From an uncultured Eubacteriales bacterium (GTDB taxonomy: Bacteria > Bacillota > Clostridia > Oscillospirales > CAG-272), in the NCBI GenBank assembly GCA_900542425.1, contig UQNQ01000001.1, forward strand, positions 124,001-188,000: 64,000 bases of DNA, in the 5' to 3' direction. The notes under the pieces were generated by a model. It searched no databases and was not told the DNA's origin. It was given only the letters and a program-made list of their open reading frames with translations. Both the position numbers and the translations under genes were made by a program. Positions within the stretch are counted from its first letter, which is position 1. Every line of letters begins with the position of its first letter. This document shows positions 44,907 to 54,089 of this stretch, piece by piece.

Positions 44907-46538
44907 TTAATACATGCCGCCCATGCCTGCAGCGCCTCCTGCGGGAGCAGCAGGTTCCGGTTCCTTAATATCCACAACAAGAGCTTCCGTTGTCAGAACT
45001 GTGGATGCAACGGATGCGGCGTTCTGGAGCGCGCATCTCGATACCTTGGTCGGATCAATGATGCCGGCTTCAAACATATCGACGAATTTTTCGTTGTATG
45101 CGTCAAATCCGAAACCAAATCTGTTTCTGGTCAAGATTTTATCGATGACAACAGCACCTTCAAATCCGGCATTTGCTGCAATCTGACGTACTGGTTCTTC
45201 AAGCGCTTTCAGCACAATTTTCACGCCGGTCTTTTCATCACCGTCAACGGACGAAAGAATCGCTTTGACATCTTTGATGACACTGAGATATGCAACACCG
45301 CCGCCGCATACGATACCTTCCTCAACAGCAGCTCTGGTCGCGTTGAGAGCATCTTCGATACGGAGTTTCTTTTCTTTCATCTCGATTTCGGTAGCAGCGC
45401 CTACCTTGATGACGGCAACACCGCCTGCCAGTTTCGCAAGGCGTTCCTGGAGTTTTTCTTTATCGAATTCGGATGTGGTGGTTTCAATTGCGGAACGAAT
45501 TTGTGCCACACGGGACTTGATTGCTTCAGAATCGCCGGCGCCGTCCACAATGATCGTGTTGTCTTTGTTGACTTTGATCTGACGTGCATGTCCGAGTTCT
45601 GCCATGGTGACATCTTTCAATTCGAGTCCAAGTTCGCTTGTGATGACCTCACCGCCGGTAAGAACTGCGATATCACGAAGCATTTCCTTGCGTCTGTCGC
45701 CGAAGCCGGGTGCTTTTACGCCGACGCAGGTAAATGTGCCGCGCAGCTTATTGAGAATCAAGGTTGTAAGAGCTTCGCCTTCGATATCTTCCGCGATGAT
45801 GACCAGCTTCTGTCCAGTTTTGACAATCTGTTCAAGTAACGGTAGAAGATCCTGAATGTTGGAGATTTTCTTATCGGTAATCAGGACAAGTGCGTCATCG
45901 ATGACAGCTTCCATCTTGTCCGTGTCGGTTACCATGTAAGGAGAAATATAGCCGCGGTCGAACTGCATACCCTCTACGACTTCACAGTAGGTGTTTGCGG
46001 ATTTGGATTCCTCAACGGTAATAACGCCATCTGCTGTAACCTTTTCCATCGCATCAGCGATCAGCTTGCCGATGACCTCGTCGCCGGCAGAAATGGTGCC
46101 GACACGCGCGATATCGTCCGAACCATTGACTTTCTTGGAGTTTTTCACAAGGCTTTCCACGGCTTTATCGACCGCTTTGGACATTCCTTTTCTGATAATC
46201 ATAGGATTGGCACCTGCGGCAACATTTTTCATTCCCTCGTGGATTAATGCCTGAGCAAGGAGCGTTGCGGTGGTTGTGCCGTCGCCTGCCGCGTCGTTGG
46301 TTTTGGTTGCGACTTCCTTGACAAGCTGTGCGCCCATATTTTCGGCGGCATCCTCAAGTTCGATTTCCTTGGCGATGGTAACACCGTCATTGGTAATCAG
46401 CGGAGCGCCGTATTTTTTGTCAAGTACAACATTTCTGCCTTTCGGGCCAAGTGTAATCTTAACTGTGTCCGCGAGCTTATCCACACCGCGGAGAAGTGCG
46501 TCTCTGGCTTCCACGCCATATACAATATTTTTTGCCAT
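44907..46538 (-). CDS. groL: Chaperonin GroEL
   Basis: This 543-residue 60-kDa chaperonin has the ATP-binding TLGPKGRNVVLDKKYGAP, the DGTTTATLLAQA catalytic loop, the apical EGMQFDRGYISPYMV and the C-terminal GGAAGMGGMY tail. It forms the folding ring with GroES. It is downstream of groES under a CIRCE operator. Confidence 0.98.
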   Translation of the reverse strand: MAKNIVYGVEARDALLRGVDKLADTVKITLGPKGRNVVLDKKYGAPLITNDGVTIAKEIELEDAAENMGAQLVKEVATKTNDAAGDGTTTATLLAQALIHEGMKNVAAGANPMIIRKGMSKAVDKAVESLVKNSKKVNGSDDIARVGTISAGDEVIGKLIADAMEKVTADGVITVEESKSANTYCEVVEGMQFDRGYISPYMVTDTDKMEAVIDDALVLITDKKISNIQDLLPLLEQIVKTGQKLVIIAEDIEGEALTTLILNKLRGTFTCVGVKAPGFGDRRKEMLRDIAVLTGGEVITSELGLELKDVTMAELGHARQIKVNKDNTIIVDGAGDSEAIKSRVAQIRSAIETTTSEFDKEKLQERLAKLAGGVAVIKVGAATEIEMKEKKLRIEDALNATRAAVEEGIVCGGGVAYLSVIKDVKAILSSVDGDEKTGVKIVLKALEEPVRQIAANAGFEGAVVIDKILTRNRFGFGFDAYNEKFVDMFEAGIIDPTKVSRCALQNAASVASTVLTTEALVVDIKEPEPAAPAGGAAGMGGMY

Positions 46539-46564
46539 GATGATGATTCCTCTCTTTCCAAACT

Positions 46565-46849
46565 TTATTCTACAACTGCGAGAATATCATTCTGCGAAAC
46601 AATGATATATTCCGTACCATCGATTTTAATTTCCGTGCCGGAATATTTGCTGGTAATGACACGGTCACCGACCTTTACGGACATCGGAACGGTCTTTCCG
46701 TCCTTTTCCGCGCCGGGACCTACCGCGATTACTTCCGCAACCTGCGGTTTCTCTTTTGCCGAGGCAGTCAGGATGATTCCGCTTTTGGTCGTTTCCTCTG
46801 CTTCAACCATCTTGACCACGACTCGGTCTGCCAAAGGTTTTAATTTCAT
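46565..46849 (-). CDS. groS: Co-chaperonin GroES
   Basis: This 94-residue protein starts MKLKPLADRVVVKMVEAEETTKSGIIL, with the mobile loop TTKSGIILTASAKEKPQ, and ends VSQNDILAVVE. The ATG at 46849 has a GGAGGAA site; the upstream extension runs through the CIRCE element and is not coding. Confidence 0.97.
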   Translation of the reverse strand: MKLKPLADRVVVKMVEAEETTKSGIILTASAKEKPQVAEVIAVGPGAEKDGKTVPMSVKVGDRVITSKYSGTEIKIDGTEYIIVSQNDILAVVE

Positions 46850-46899
46850 GATGCAATTCCTCCGTTTTGATTTTATATCATAAATTTGATAGCGATTTG

Positions 46900-46926
46900 T
46901 TGGCACTCGAATCTCATGAGTGCTAA
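46900..46926. promoter_or_regulatory. CIRCE operator (HrcA binding site)
   Basis: TTGGCACTC-N9-GAGTGCTAA is one base from the consensus CIRCE inverted repeat and lies 50 nt upstream of groES, implying HrcA repression relieved by heat or misfolded protein. Confidence 0.95.
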
Positions 46927-47131
46927 TTGCTACGCCTATTCTAATACGGAGACACAAAAAAATCAAGTGTTTTTTGAAAAAAATTTTAATTTTAACATTA
47001 AATTCATATTTTTAGATCTGAGAGTGCTAATTTTGTCGAATCTCACCATAAAAAACCGGGAATCGGAAAGATTGACTGGAGTTCTTCATATATATATTGG
47101 GAAGTACAATTCGGAAAGGTGTGAGAAGAGG

Positions 47132-48526
47132 GTGACCTTTTTCAAATATCTCAGCGATGCAGGCGTCGGCGTGCTTTTGCCGTTGATTCTGATTACCTGC
47201 GGAGCTTATTTTACGATATATCTCGGTGGCTTCTATCTTCTTCATCCCTGCAAAACATGGAAGCTGATGTTTTCTCGTGAGGGAGGAGGAAAGGTTTCTC
47301 CGCTGCGTGCGCTGTCCGTTTCTTTGGCAGGGACGCTCGGCGTCGGCAATATTGTCGGCGTTGCCGTGGCTATTATCATGGGAGGGGCGGGTGCGCTTTT
47401 CTGGATGTGGATATCCGCATTTCTTTCCATGATACTCAAATATGCTGAAATTGTTCTTGCCATGCGATACCGCAGCCAGCGTGACGGAGAAATCATCGGC
47501 GGACCGATGTATTATATGAAAAACGGAATTGGCGGGAAAACAGGAAAGATGTTTGCTTCCGTATTTGCGATGCTGGGTTTGCTTTCTTCATTGACTGTGG
47601 GAAATGTTGTGCAGATGAACGCTGCCGCGGATGCCGCATATTCAACCTTCCATGTTGCAAGACCGGTGTTTGGCATTGTTGTCGCAGGCATTTGCGCTGT
47701 TGTGATTTTTGGCGGTTTTCGGGGAATTTCTCGTGTGACCTCAGTCGCGATTCCGGTGATGAGCGGACTTTATTTGGTGTTATCGGCTCGTGCGGTTATT
47801 TTGGATGCTGCGAGAGTTCCGCAGGTTATGAATGAAATCATACGAAGTGCGTTTTCCGTGTCAGCCGCATCGGGAGGAATCATCGGATTTCTGTTGTCCG
47901 GCGCGCTGCGCCATGGGGTGGCCAAGGGTTCTTTTACGCATGAGGCGGGCTGTGGTACCGCGCCGATGGCACATGTGAATTCCGATACGAAAATTCCAGC
48001 GAAACAAGGTCTTCTCGGGATTTTTGAGGTTTTTTTCGATACTATTGTTATGTGTACGCTGACAGGTTTTGTGATTCTTCTTGCAAACGACGGGGAGTTC
48101 ATTACAGACAACGGCATGTTGCTTGTCATTTATTCTTTTTCCAAATACTATGGAAAAAAGGCGGCATATCTCATCAGTTTTTCCATTCTCCTGTTCGCTT
48201 TTGCAACGATCATTTGCTGGGCGTATTACGGAAAAACATGTCTCACCTATTTTACAAGGTCGAGGAAAGCAGAAACTGTCTATCTTGTGGCTTACTGTTC
48301 GCTTGCCGCCGTCGGCGCTGTTATGAGTCAAGGGCTTGTTTGGGAATTTTCGGACATATCGGTAGCTGTTATGACCGTGCTCAATCTCGCCGCTGTTCTT
48401 TGGCTGCGCCGTGAGGTCCGAATGGAGACGGAATGCGCGGGGCTTTGCCGTCCTTCTCTGCGCTGCAGTGTCCCACTGACGGACAAAAGGGAAAAGCCCG
48501 TGGGCCATGTCCAGAAAACGCCATGA
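47132..48526 (+). CDS. Alanine/glycine:cation symporter (AGCS family)
   Basis: This membrane protein of about 464 residues has 10-11 helices and AGCS motifs: SLAGTLGVGNIVGVAVAIIMGGAGALFWMW, EIIGGPMYYMKNG, and KGSFTHEAGCGTAPMAH. It imports alanine or glycine with Na+ or H+. The GTG at 47132 is chosen because the preceding 82 codons of open frame cross the CIRCE region; AAAGGTGTGAG lies upstream. It is divergent from groES. Confidence 0.88.
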   Translation: MTFFKYLSDAGVGVLLPLILITCGAYFTIYLGGFYLLHPCKTWKLMFSREGGGKVSPLRALSVSLAGTLGVGNIVGVAVAIIMGGAGALFWMWISAFLSMILKYAEIVLAMRYRSQRDGEIIGGPMYYMKNGIGGKTGKMFASVFAMLGLLSSLTVGNVVQMNAAADAAYSTFHVARPVFGIVVAGICAVVIFGGFRGISRVTSVAIPVMSGLYLVLSARAVILDAARVPQVMNEIIRSAFSVSAASGGIIGFLLSGALRHGVAKGSFTHEAGCGTAPMAHVNSDTKIPAKQGLLGIFEVFFDTIVMCTLTGFVILLANDGEFITDNGMLLVIYSFSKYYGKKAAYLISFSILLFAFATIICWAYYGKTCLTYFTRSRKAETVYLVAYCSLAAVGAVMSQGLVWEFSDISVAVMTVLNLAAVLWLRREVRMETECAGLCRPSLRCSVPLTDKREKPVGHVQKTP

Positions 48527-48809
48527 TGCGATATCAATTTTTCAAATACCGGTTTCGTGCAGGAATCTGCCGATCCGGCATTTGTCATACGGACAGGCCT
48601 TTCGCATGCTTATAAAATCCGAATGTAAAAACGGAAACATGTGTGTGTATTTCGAGGATGGTAAGGATATTGGTGCTTTTGCTTCCATCGTTTTCTCTTT
48701 CAGGAAAATATCAGAGAAAAAATGTTCCGGACGATTGGATATACTGAACAATCGCAAGCGCCGAAATTCGACAAAATCGACAAATTTACACGCGGAATCC
48801 CGAATACGA

Positions 48810-48838
48810 TTGACTTTTTTTACGAATTAGGCTATAAT
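48810..48838 (+). promoter_or_regulatory. Promoter upstream of the small ORF and M6 peptidases
   Basis: TTGACT (48810-48815) and TATAAT (48833-48838) with 17-nt spacing. The preceding 48527-48809 stretch shows no recognisable gene. Confidence 0.75.
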
Positions 48839-48949
48839 AACTTCTGTACGAAACAAAAAATATATGATTTTACATAACTTTATTTTTCAGACATGTCTTG
48901 AAAAAGACTGCTTTTATACTCATTGGATGTTATCAAAGGAGAAATGCTT

Positions 48950-49048
48950 GTGTCACAAAAGATGAAAACAATGCTTATAAGAATCCTTTGCGGAGTTCTT
49001 GCCTTACTGTTGATACTTGGCTGTATTACCGTGCTGGTATATCTTTGA
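48950..49048 (+). CDS. Small hydrophobic membrane peptide
   Basis: This 32-codon frame starts with GTG 8 nt after AAAGGAG (an in-frame ATG at 48944 is closer to the site). It encodes a basic start (SQKMKTMLIR) and one membrane helix (ILCGVLALLLILGCITVLVYL). Short single-helix proteins of this pattern are frequent in Clostridia and uncharacterised. It precedes the M6 peptidase genes. Confidence 0.6.
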   Translation: MSQKMKTMLIRILCGVLALLLILGCITVLVYL

Positions 49049-49127
49049 ACATTCCAAGATGCCCGATAGGCTGAACATGGAATCAGCTTTCCGGGATTGA
49101 GATTCCTGAAGGGGGAGGGGAGAATCC

Positions 49128-51569
49128 ATGAAATTCAAAAAAATGGCCGCGTTTCTGCTTGCCGCGATTTTAATTATCTCGATGATTCCGATGGCGGTAC
49201 AGGCGGATGACGGATGGATACTGAGTGAACTGAAAACAGATGAGACAGGTCTGGATCCCATTCCGCTTTTGATTATCAAAATCAATTACGATGCGGATGG
49301 AGACGGGAAAGATGCCTACATATCGGGAGTCGCGCCGGAAACGGCAAGAGAAACCGGCGAGCAGTGGACACATACCAGCGATTCCTATTGGAGTGAACTG
49401 TGTTTTTCCGATACGGGAAAATCCTTGAAAAATTATTATAAGAAAGTATCCAACGGCACATTTTATTTTTATCCAGCGGAGGAAACTTATGCAAACGCTG
49501 AGGCGGAAGGTAAGGTCAATGACGGCGTTGTGACCGTTACCATCCCGTATGCGCATCCGGAAAGCAAAACAGGATCCGTCAGTACAGAGGATCATACATC
49601 CAGAATCGCGGCGCTTCAGGCGTCCGACGAGTATGTTGATTACGCAAGCTTTGATAAGAACGGGGACGGTTATATTGATTATACGGAGCTTGCAATTGTA
49701 TTTGTGTGCGGGGGATATGAATATTCTTCTACCTATAATGGAAGCACAAGAGATCAATTTGCGGTTCACGCTCATTACACGATCGGTTCCGGCTGTGTTA
49801 TGGATGATGTTGAAGTTCAAAAGGGGGGGAAGTCCGGTTTTGTCAGAGTCGGAGAATACAGCAGCAGCGACGGTGGCCTTACGGTAGGAACAATCGCACA
49901 CGAATTGGGGCATTTCCTTGGCGCATATGATCTTTACGATACCAATCCAAATGGAGATAATCTCAAATGGAATTATGCAGCAGACATGTCGCTGATGTCG
50001 AGCGGAAGTCATAACAATTACTCGGGGGAAAAAGCCGGGTCCAGTCCCGCTTATATGGATCCTTACCACTCGATCATGCTCGGTTTTGTCGAAGCGGAAA
50101 CGGTGCTGGACGGAACCTATACGCTGTATTCAAGACAAAGTACCAAAGGCGATTATAATATTATCAAAATCAATACACCGGATCCGAGCGAATATTATCT
50201 GATTGAAAATCGAAATGGCTCGGAAAGCGGGATGTTCGACGCTTTGTCAAATGGAGCGCGCGGAATTGTGATTTGGCACATTGACGAATACTCCATTGCA
50301 AGAGGAAACATCAATAATGAGGGAAGCGGTCACGATCCCGGCATTGTTGTGATGGGAACCACTGGTCTATCTGTCCCGTACGGCTTTTTCTATAATGAAA
50401 ATGCAAGCGAAAGCTTTTACAATTTTGACAGCGATAATTATAAGTTCCCGATCAGCGGAACGGCTTACACAAGTTTGACGGAGGAACAGGCAGAACAGTT
50501 CGGACTGCACATTGAAATTCTGTCAGTATGTGGCGACGAAATGCAGATTAAGGTGACCGGAGCATGGGAATTGGCGCCGTCACTGAGCGTACAGACTTCT
50601 GAAAAGACGATTTCCTCTCTGACCTTTTCCGGAAGAATTGCGGATTTAAACGGCGGTAACGTTACTTCCTGTGGCTTTATTTTTTCTTCAAAGGCCGATT
50701 ATACAACAGATCCGGATGCTATTACCGTTTATGTCCAGCCGGATGAATACGGACGTTTCAGTTATACATTTGAGGGCTTGACGGACAACACCAAATATTT
50801 TTGCACGGCGTTTGCCGAGGGTAGCAACGGGAGAAACGAAAAAACTGCGGTCGGTTATACGGCGGTGATTCCAACGGAACGGGATTATTATGTTGTGCAT
50901 CTTTATATGGGAAAAAGTGATGCCGAGCGCTCCTATGACGTGAAATTGGAGCCTGGTGAAACCATTCCGGACGCTGTCACCAAATCCATGAAGAAGACGG
51001 GATATCTGTTTGCCGGTTGGTATCTGGATGAAAACTATACCGAGCGGTTCGATTTGAATTCCACACAGACGGAAAAAATTGATATTACCTTGTTCGCAAA
51101 ATGGATTGAAACGGATCTCGCAGCTCAGCTTCGGATCCATAATGCTACCTCACGATACGGCATGACGTTCGCAACGGAGGTTGGAGATACGTTCGTGGTT
51201 CCTGATATCGTAGACAGGGCAGGCTATACGTTTGTCGGCTGGTATGCGGATGAGGAGCTTACGATAGAATTTGATTTTAATACGATTGCGGAAAGCACTG
51301 ATGGTGTTGATATCTATGCAAAATGGGTAGCAAATGAACCGGAGCCCCCTGAGACAACGACACCGACTGATCCTCCGGAAACAACAGCGGCGGACACGGG
51401 ATCCGGTCTCCCCGGTACGACAACGACGGAGTCGACTTCTTCGACTGATCATACCGACCCTTCCCAGAATCAATCGGGCGGTACCATTTGGATTGTTATT
51501 GCTGCAGTGGTCGTGGTGATCATTGCTGCGGTAATATATATTCTTTTTCAGAAAAGGCATAAAAAATAA
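49128..51569 (+). CDS. M6-family metallopeptidase with InlB-type repeats and C-terminal anchor
   Basis: This 813-residue exported protein has a signal peptide (residues 1-26), a catalytic domain with the zinc motif HELGH at 258-262 (GTIAHELGHFLGAYDLYD), and calcium-type DKNGDGYIDYTE. A beta-sandwich and two InlB B-repeat/Listeria-Bacteroides type modules follow (GYLFAGWYLDENYTERFDLN, GYTFVGWYADEELTIEFDFN), then a Thr/Pro-rich linker and a C-terminal membrane helix with a basic tail (WIVIAAVVVVIIAAVIYILF, KRHKK). It is probably a cell-surface protease. No LPXTG motif is visible. Confidence 0.9.
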   Translation: MKFKKMAAFLLAAILIISMIPMAVQADDGWILSELKTDETGLDPIPLLIIKINYDADGDGKDAYISGVAPETARETGEQWTHTSDSYWSELCFSDTGKSLKNYYKKVSNGTFYFYPAEETYANAEAEGKVNDGVVTVTIPYAHPESKTGSVSTEDHTSRIAALQASDEYVDYASFDKNGDGYIDYTELAIVFVCGGYEYSSTYNGSTRDQFAVHAHYTIGSGCVMDDVEVQKGGKSGFVRVGEYSSSDGGLTVGTIAHELGHFLGAYDLYDTNPNGDNLKWNYAADMSLMSSGSHNNYSGEKAGSSPAYMDPYHSIMLGFVEAETVLDGTYTLYSRQSTKGDYNIIKINTPDPSEYYLIENRNGSESGMFDALSNGARGIVIWHIDEYSIARGNINNEGSGHDPGIVVMGTTGLSVPYGFFYNENASESFYNFDSDNYKFPISGTAYTSLTEEQAEQFGLHIEILSVCGDEMQIKVTGAWELAPSLSVQTSEKTISSLTFSGRIADLNGGNVTSCGFIFSSKADYTTDPDAITVYVQPDEYGRFSYTFEGLTDNTKYFCTAFAEGSNGRNEKTAVGYTAVIPTERDYYVVHLYMGKSDAERSYDVKLEPGETIPDAVTKSMKKTGYLFAGWYLDENYTERFDLNSTQTEKIDITLFAKWIETDLAAQLRIHNATSRYGMTFATEVGDTFVVPDIVDRAGYTFVGWYADEELTIEFDFNTIAESTDGVDIYAKWVANEPEPPETTTPTDPPETTAADTGSGLPGTTTTESTSSTDHTDPSQNQSGGTIWIVIAAVVVVIIAAVIYILFQKRHKK

Positions 51570-51588
51570 TGATGAATAGGAGATAATT

Positions 51589-53907
51589 ATGAAAAAAAGA
51601 GTTTCAAGAATCTTTGCTGCGGCACTTGCGGCAGTCTTCCTTGTCTTGATGCTTCCTTTCAGCATGTCGGCAGTAAATCTTATGGTGACGACGACACCGG
51701 CTGAAGGGGAAGAGGACTATGAGTACGCCGGTTGGACAGACATTCCGCTTTTGGTTATTAAGATCAATTATGTTCCGGAAAACGGCGAGACTACACTGAT
51801 TAAAACAACAGATGATACTTATTGGTATGAAATGCTTTTCGGCGATGGTGAGAAGAGCATGAAATCCTATTATGAAACGCTTACGGACGGAAATTTCCGC
51901 TTTATTCCTGCAACAGAGAACTATGTCAACGCAGATCATAAAAACGTAGCGAATGACGGTATTGTTGAAGTTACGGTCAACGTGGCGCATCCGGGCGGAA
52001 CTGGCAGAACTGAGGTTAATGCTGCTATTGCAGCGGCTTCCGAATATGTGGATTTTACGGTATTTGACACCAACGGCGATAAGATTGTAGAAGCGCAAGA
52101 GCTTGCCATCGCTTTCATTTGTGCCGGATACGAGGCTACGCGTTCCGGAGAAGAAGCTCCTCCGAACAATCACGCGTTTTATATATCAGCATCTCTTTCG
52201 GCAGATAGCGTTTCCATGACAGGCGGCTATATCAAAGTCGGTGAAATGATGAATGATAGTGCTCCGCTGACGGTGGGTTCATTCTGTCATGAGCTTTCCC
52301 ATTTTCTTGGCGCAATCGACCTTTATACCAACAAAAACTGGGGTGGTGCGAATTCGCCTGCAGGAAAAGTATCCGTTATGGCAGGAAACGGTTCTTCCGG
52401 GAAAAATACCGGAGAACATACAGGAGAAAGTCCTTCCTATCTTGATGCTTTTCACCTTGTTGGGTTAAATATGTATCCTTGTACGGTTATCGGAGATGGA
52501 GAATATACACTTTATTCCCGTCAAAGCACGGAAGGGAAATATAATATCTTAAAGATTGAAACACCGAATCCCAATGAATATTATCTGATTGAGAACCGTT
52601 ATTTTGATGATAGTACAGCTCACTTTGACAGTGAAACCAACTATGACGGCACAAGAGGTATTATTATTTGGCATGTGGATGAAACCTATGCTAAGGTTTA
52701 TGACCGCAATAACGGCGGAAACAACGGTGGAGATATCGGGGTGGCAGCGCTTGCTCCGAGAAAAGAAGGCGCGGATCTTGTGAATCCGGCAAGCTCCGGT
52801 GTGTTTGGAATCAAGGGGCAGGTATTCAATTGTGAAGATTATTATTTCCCTGGAAGCATGTCTTGGAATACCAGTACGGGAGAAGGCTGGAATGAGTTCT
52901 TCCAGCTGAAAATCGAAATTCTTACAGATGCAAATCATGAAATGAAAATCAAAGTGTCAGGTACCAAGACAGGTGATTTCCCGACAGCTTCGAGAGCGAC
53001 GGTTCCGCTTTCTACAAGTGTCACGATGAATGGTCAAATTACCGATCTCAAAGGGCAAACACTGACCGGCATCACGTTGCAGCTTGCAACTGATTATCAA
53101 TACACGGATATTGTGGAATCTATCGATGTCGAGATAGGCGAAGACGGAAGATACAATGGTGTGTTTAGAAATCTGGAACCCTCCACATTTTATTATACAA
53201 GAGTGATTTATCATTTAGAGGGCGGCGATTTTTATTATGATGATACGACAACGACAAAGAGAGCGGCGGATCCGTCACTTTGCGTGATTTCATTCTTCCG
53301 CGGATTAACCGAAAACGATTCGGCATATGAGATGAAAGTGGACGCCGGCGAACCGATCGTCATCAAATTCCCGATGAAAAAAACGGGTTATGTATTTGCT
53401 GGCTGGTATACGGATCCCGGATATACTGAATATTATGAGGTATCGAATCCTGCTGAGGCGGGCGAGATCATTCTTTACGCAAGATGGGTGGAAGCCGACA
53501 AGGCGGCGCAGCTGAATGTGCAAGGCGCAACCCTTGTCAATTCGAGTGTGAATCCTGCTGGATACGGTGTTGTCGGAGAGACTTTCCATGAGCCTGTTGC
53601 GGAAAGCAAGGACGGTATGAAAGTGCTCTGGTATGCAGATGAAGCTTGTACGACGCTGTTTGATTTTTCTAAGACAATTGAGTCAACGGATGCTGTCACA
53701 ATTTATGCGAAATATGTAGATGAATCCTATGAGCCGGAAACGACGCCGTCAGAAACGACTGCGGAAACGACTACCGGAACAGAGACCACTCAGCCAACAG
53801 ATGAGGGCGACGGACTTTCTACCGGCGCGATTATCGGCATTGTCGCGGTTGTCGTGGTGGTAGCAGTTGTGGTTATCGTTCTCGCTATGAAGAAAAAGAA
53901 AAAATAA
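51589..53907 (+). CDS. Second M6-family metallopeptidase, paralogous to its neighbour
   Basis: This 772-residue protein shares the layout of the upstream gene: signal peptide, zinc motif HELSH at 234-238 (SFCHELSHFLGAIDLYT), the shared segment GEYTLYSRQSTEGKYNILKIETPNPNEYYLIENR, InlB-like repeats (GYVFAGWYTDPGYTEYYEV), a Thr/Glu/Pro linker and a C-terminal membrane helix with KKKKK. It starts 19 nt after its paralogue, indicating tandem duplication and co-expression at the cell surface. Confidence 0.9.
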   Translation: MKKRVSRIFAAALAAVFLVLMLPFSMSAVNLMVTTTPAEGEEDYEYAGWTDIPLLVIKINYVPENGETTLIKTTDDTYWYEMLFGDGEKSMKSYYETLTDGNFRFIPATENYVNADHKNVANDGIVEVTVNVAHPGGTGRTEVNAAIAAASEYVDFTVFDTNGDKIVEAQELAIAFICAGYEATRSGEEAPPNNHAFYISASLSADSVSMTGGYIKVGEMMNDSAPLTVGSFCHELSHFLGAIDLYTNKNWGGANSPAGKVSVMAGNGSSGKNTGEHTGESPSYLDAFHLVGLNMYPCTVIGDGEYTLYSRQSTEGKYNILKIETPNPNEYYLIENRYFDDSTAHFDSETNYDGTRGIIIWHVDETYAKVYDRNNGGNNGGDIGVAALAPRKEGADLVNPASSGVFGIKGQVFNCEDYYFPGSMSWNTSTGEGWNEFFQLKIEILTDANHEMKIKVSGTKTGDFPTASRATVPLSTSVTMNGQITDLKGQTLTGITLQLATDYQYTDIVESIDVEIGEDGRYNGVFRNLEPSTFYYTRVIYHLEGGDFYYDDTTTTKRAADPSLCVISFFRGLTENDSAYEMKVDAGEPIVIKFPMKKTGYVFAGWYTDPGYTEYYEVSNPAEAGEIILYARWVEADKAAQLNVQGATLVNSSVNPAGYGVVGETFHEPVAESKDGMKVLWYADEACTTLFDFSKTIESTDAVTIYAKYVDESYEPETTPSETTAETTTGTETTQPTDEGDGLSTGAIIGIVAVVVVVAVVVIVLAMKKKKK

Positions 53908-53937
53908 GCTGAATCATATCATTTGACAAAAGATTTG

Positions 53938-53972
53938 AAAACCCGGCGCATATATGCGTCGGGTTTCTTTTC
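53938..53972 (+). terminator. Terminator of the M6 peptidase operon
   Basis: AAACCCG with an inner CGCAT/ATGCG stem pairs with CGGGTTT, followed by a T-rich stretch. Confidence 0.85.
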
Positions 53973-54089
53973 TTATCATTTTTATCATGTATCTCTCTGC
54001 GATACGGCGGATTGTTTTTGCTTGTCTTGACATTTTGAAGCTGCCCTGTTATACTCAATATAGAATATTTTTTTGAGGATAATAAAGAA

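Noticed and set aside
46886..47131. N-terminal extension of the AGCS symporter
   Set aside because: The 82 upstream codons cross the CIRCE element and lack transporter features; GTG at 47132 begins the conserved protein.
48527..48809. Open frames in the gap after the AGCS gene
   Set aside because: Frames on both strands lack a start site, codon bias or any known motif.
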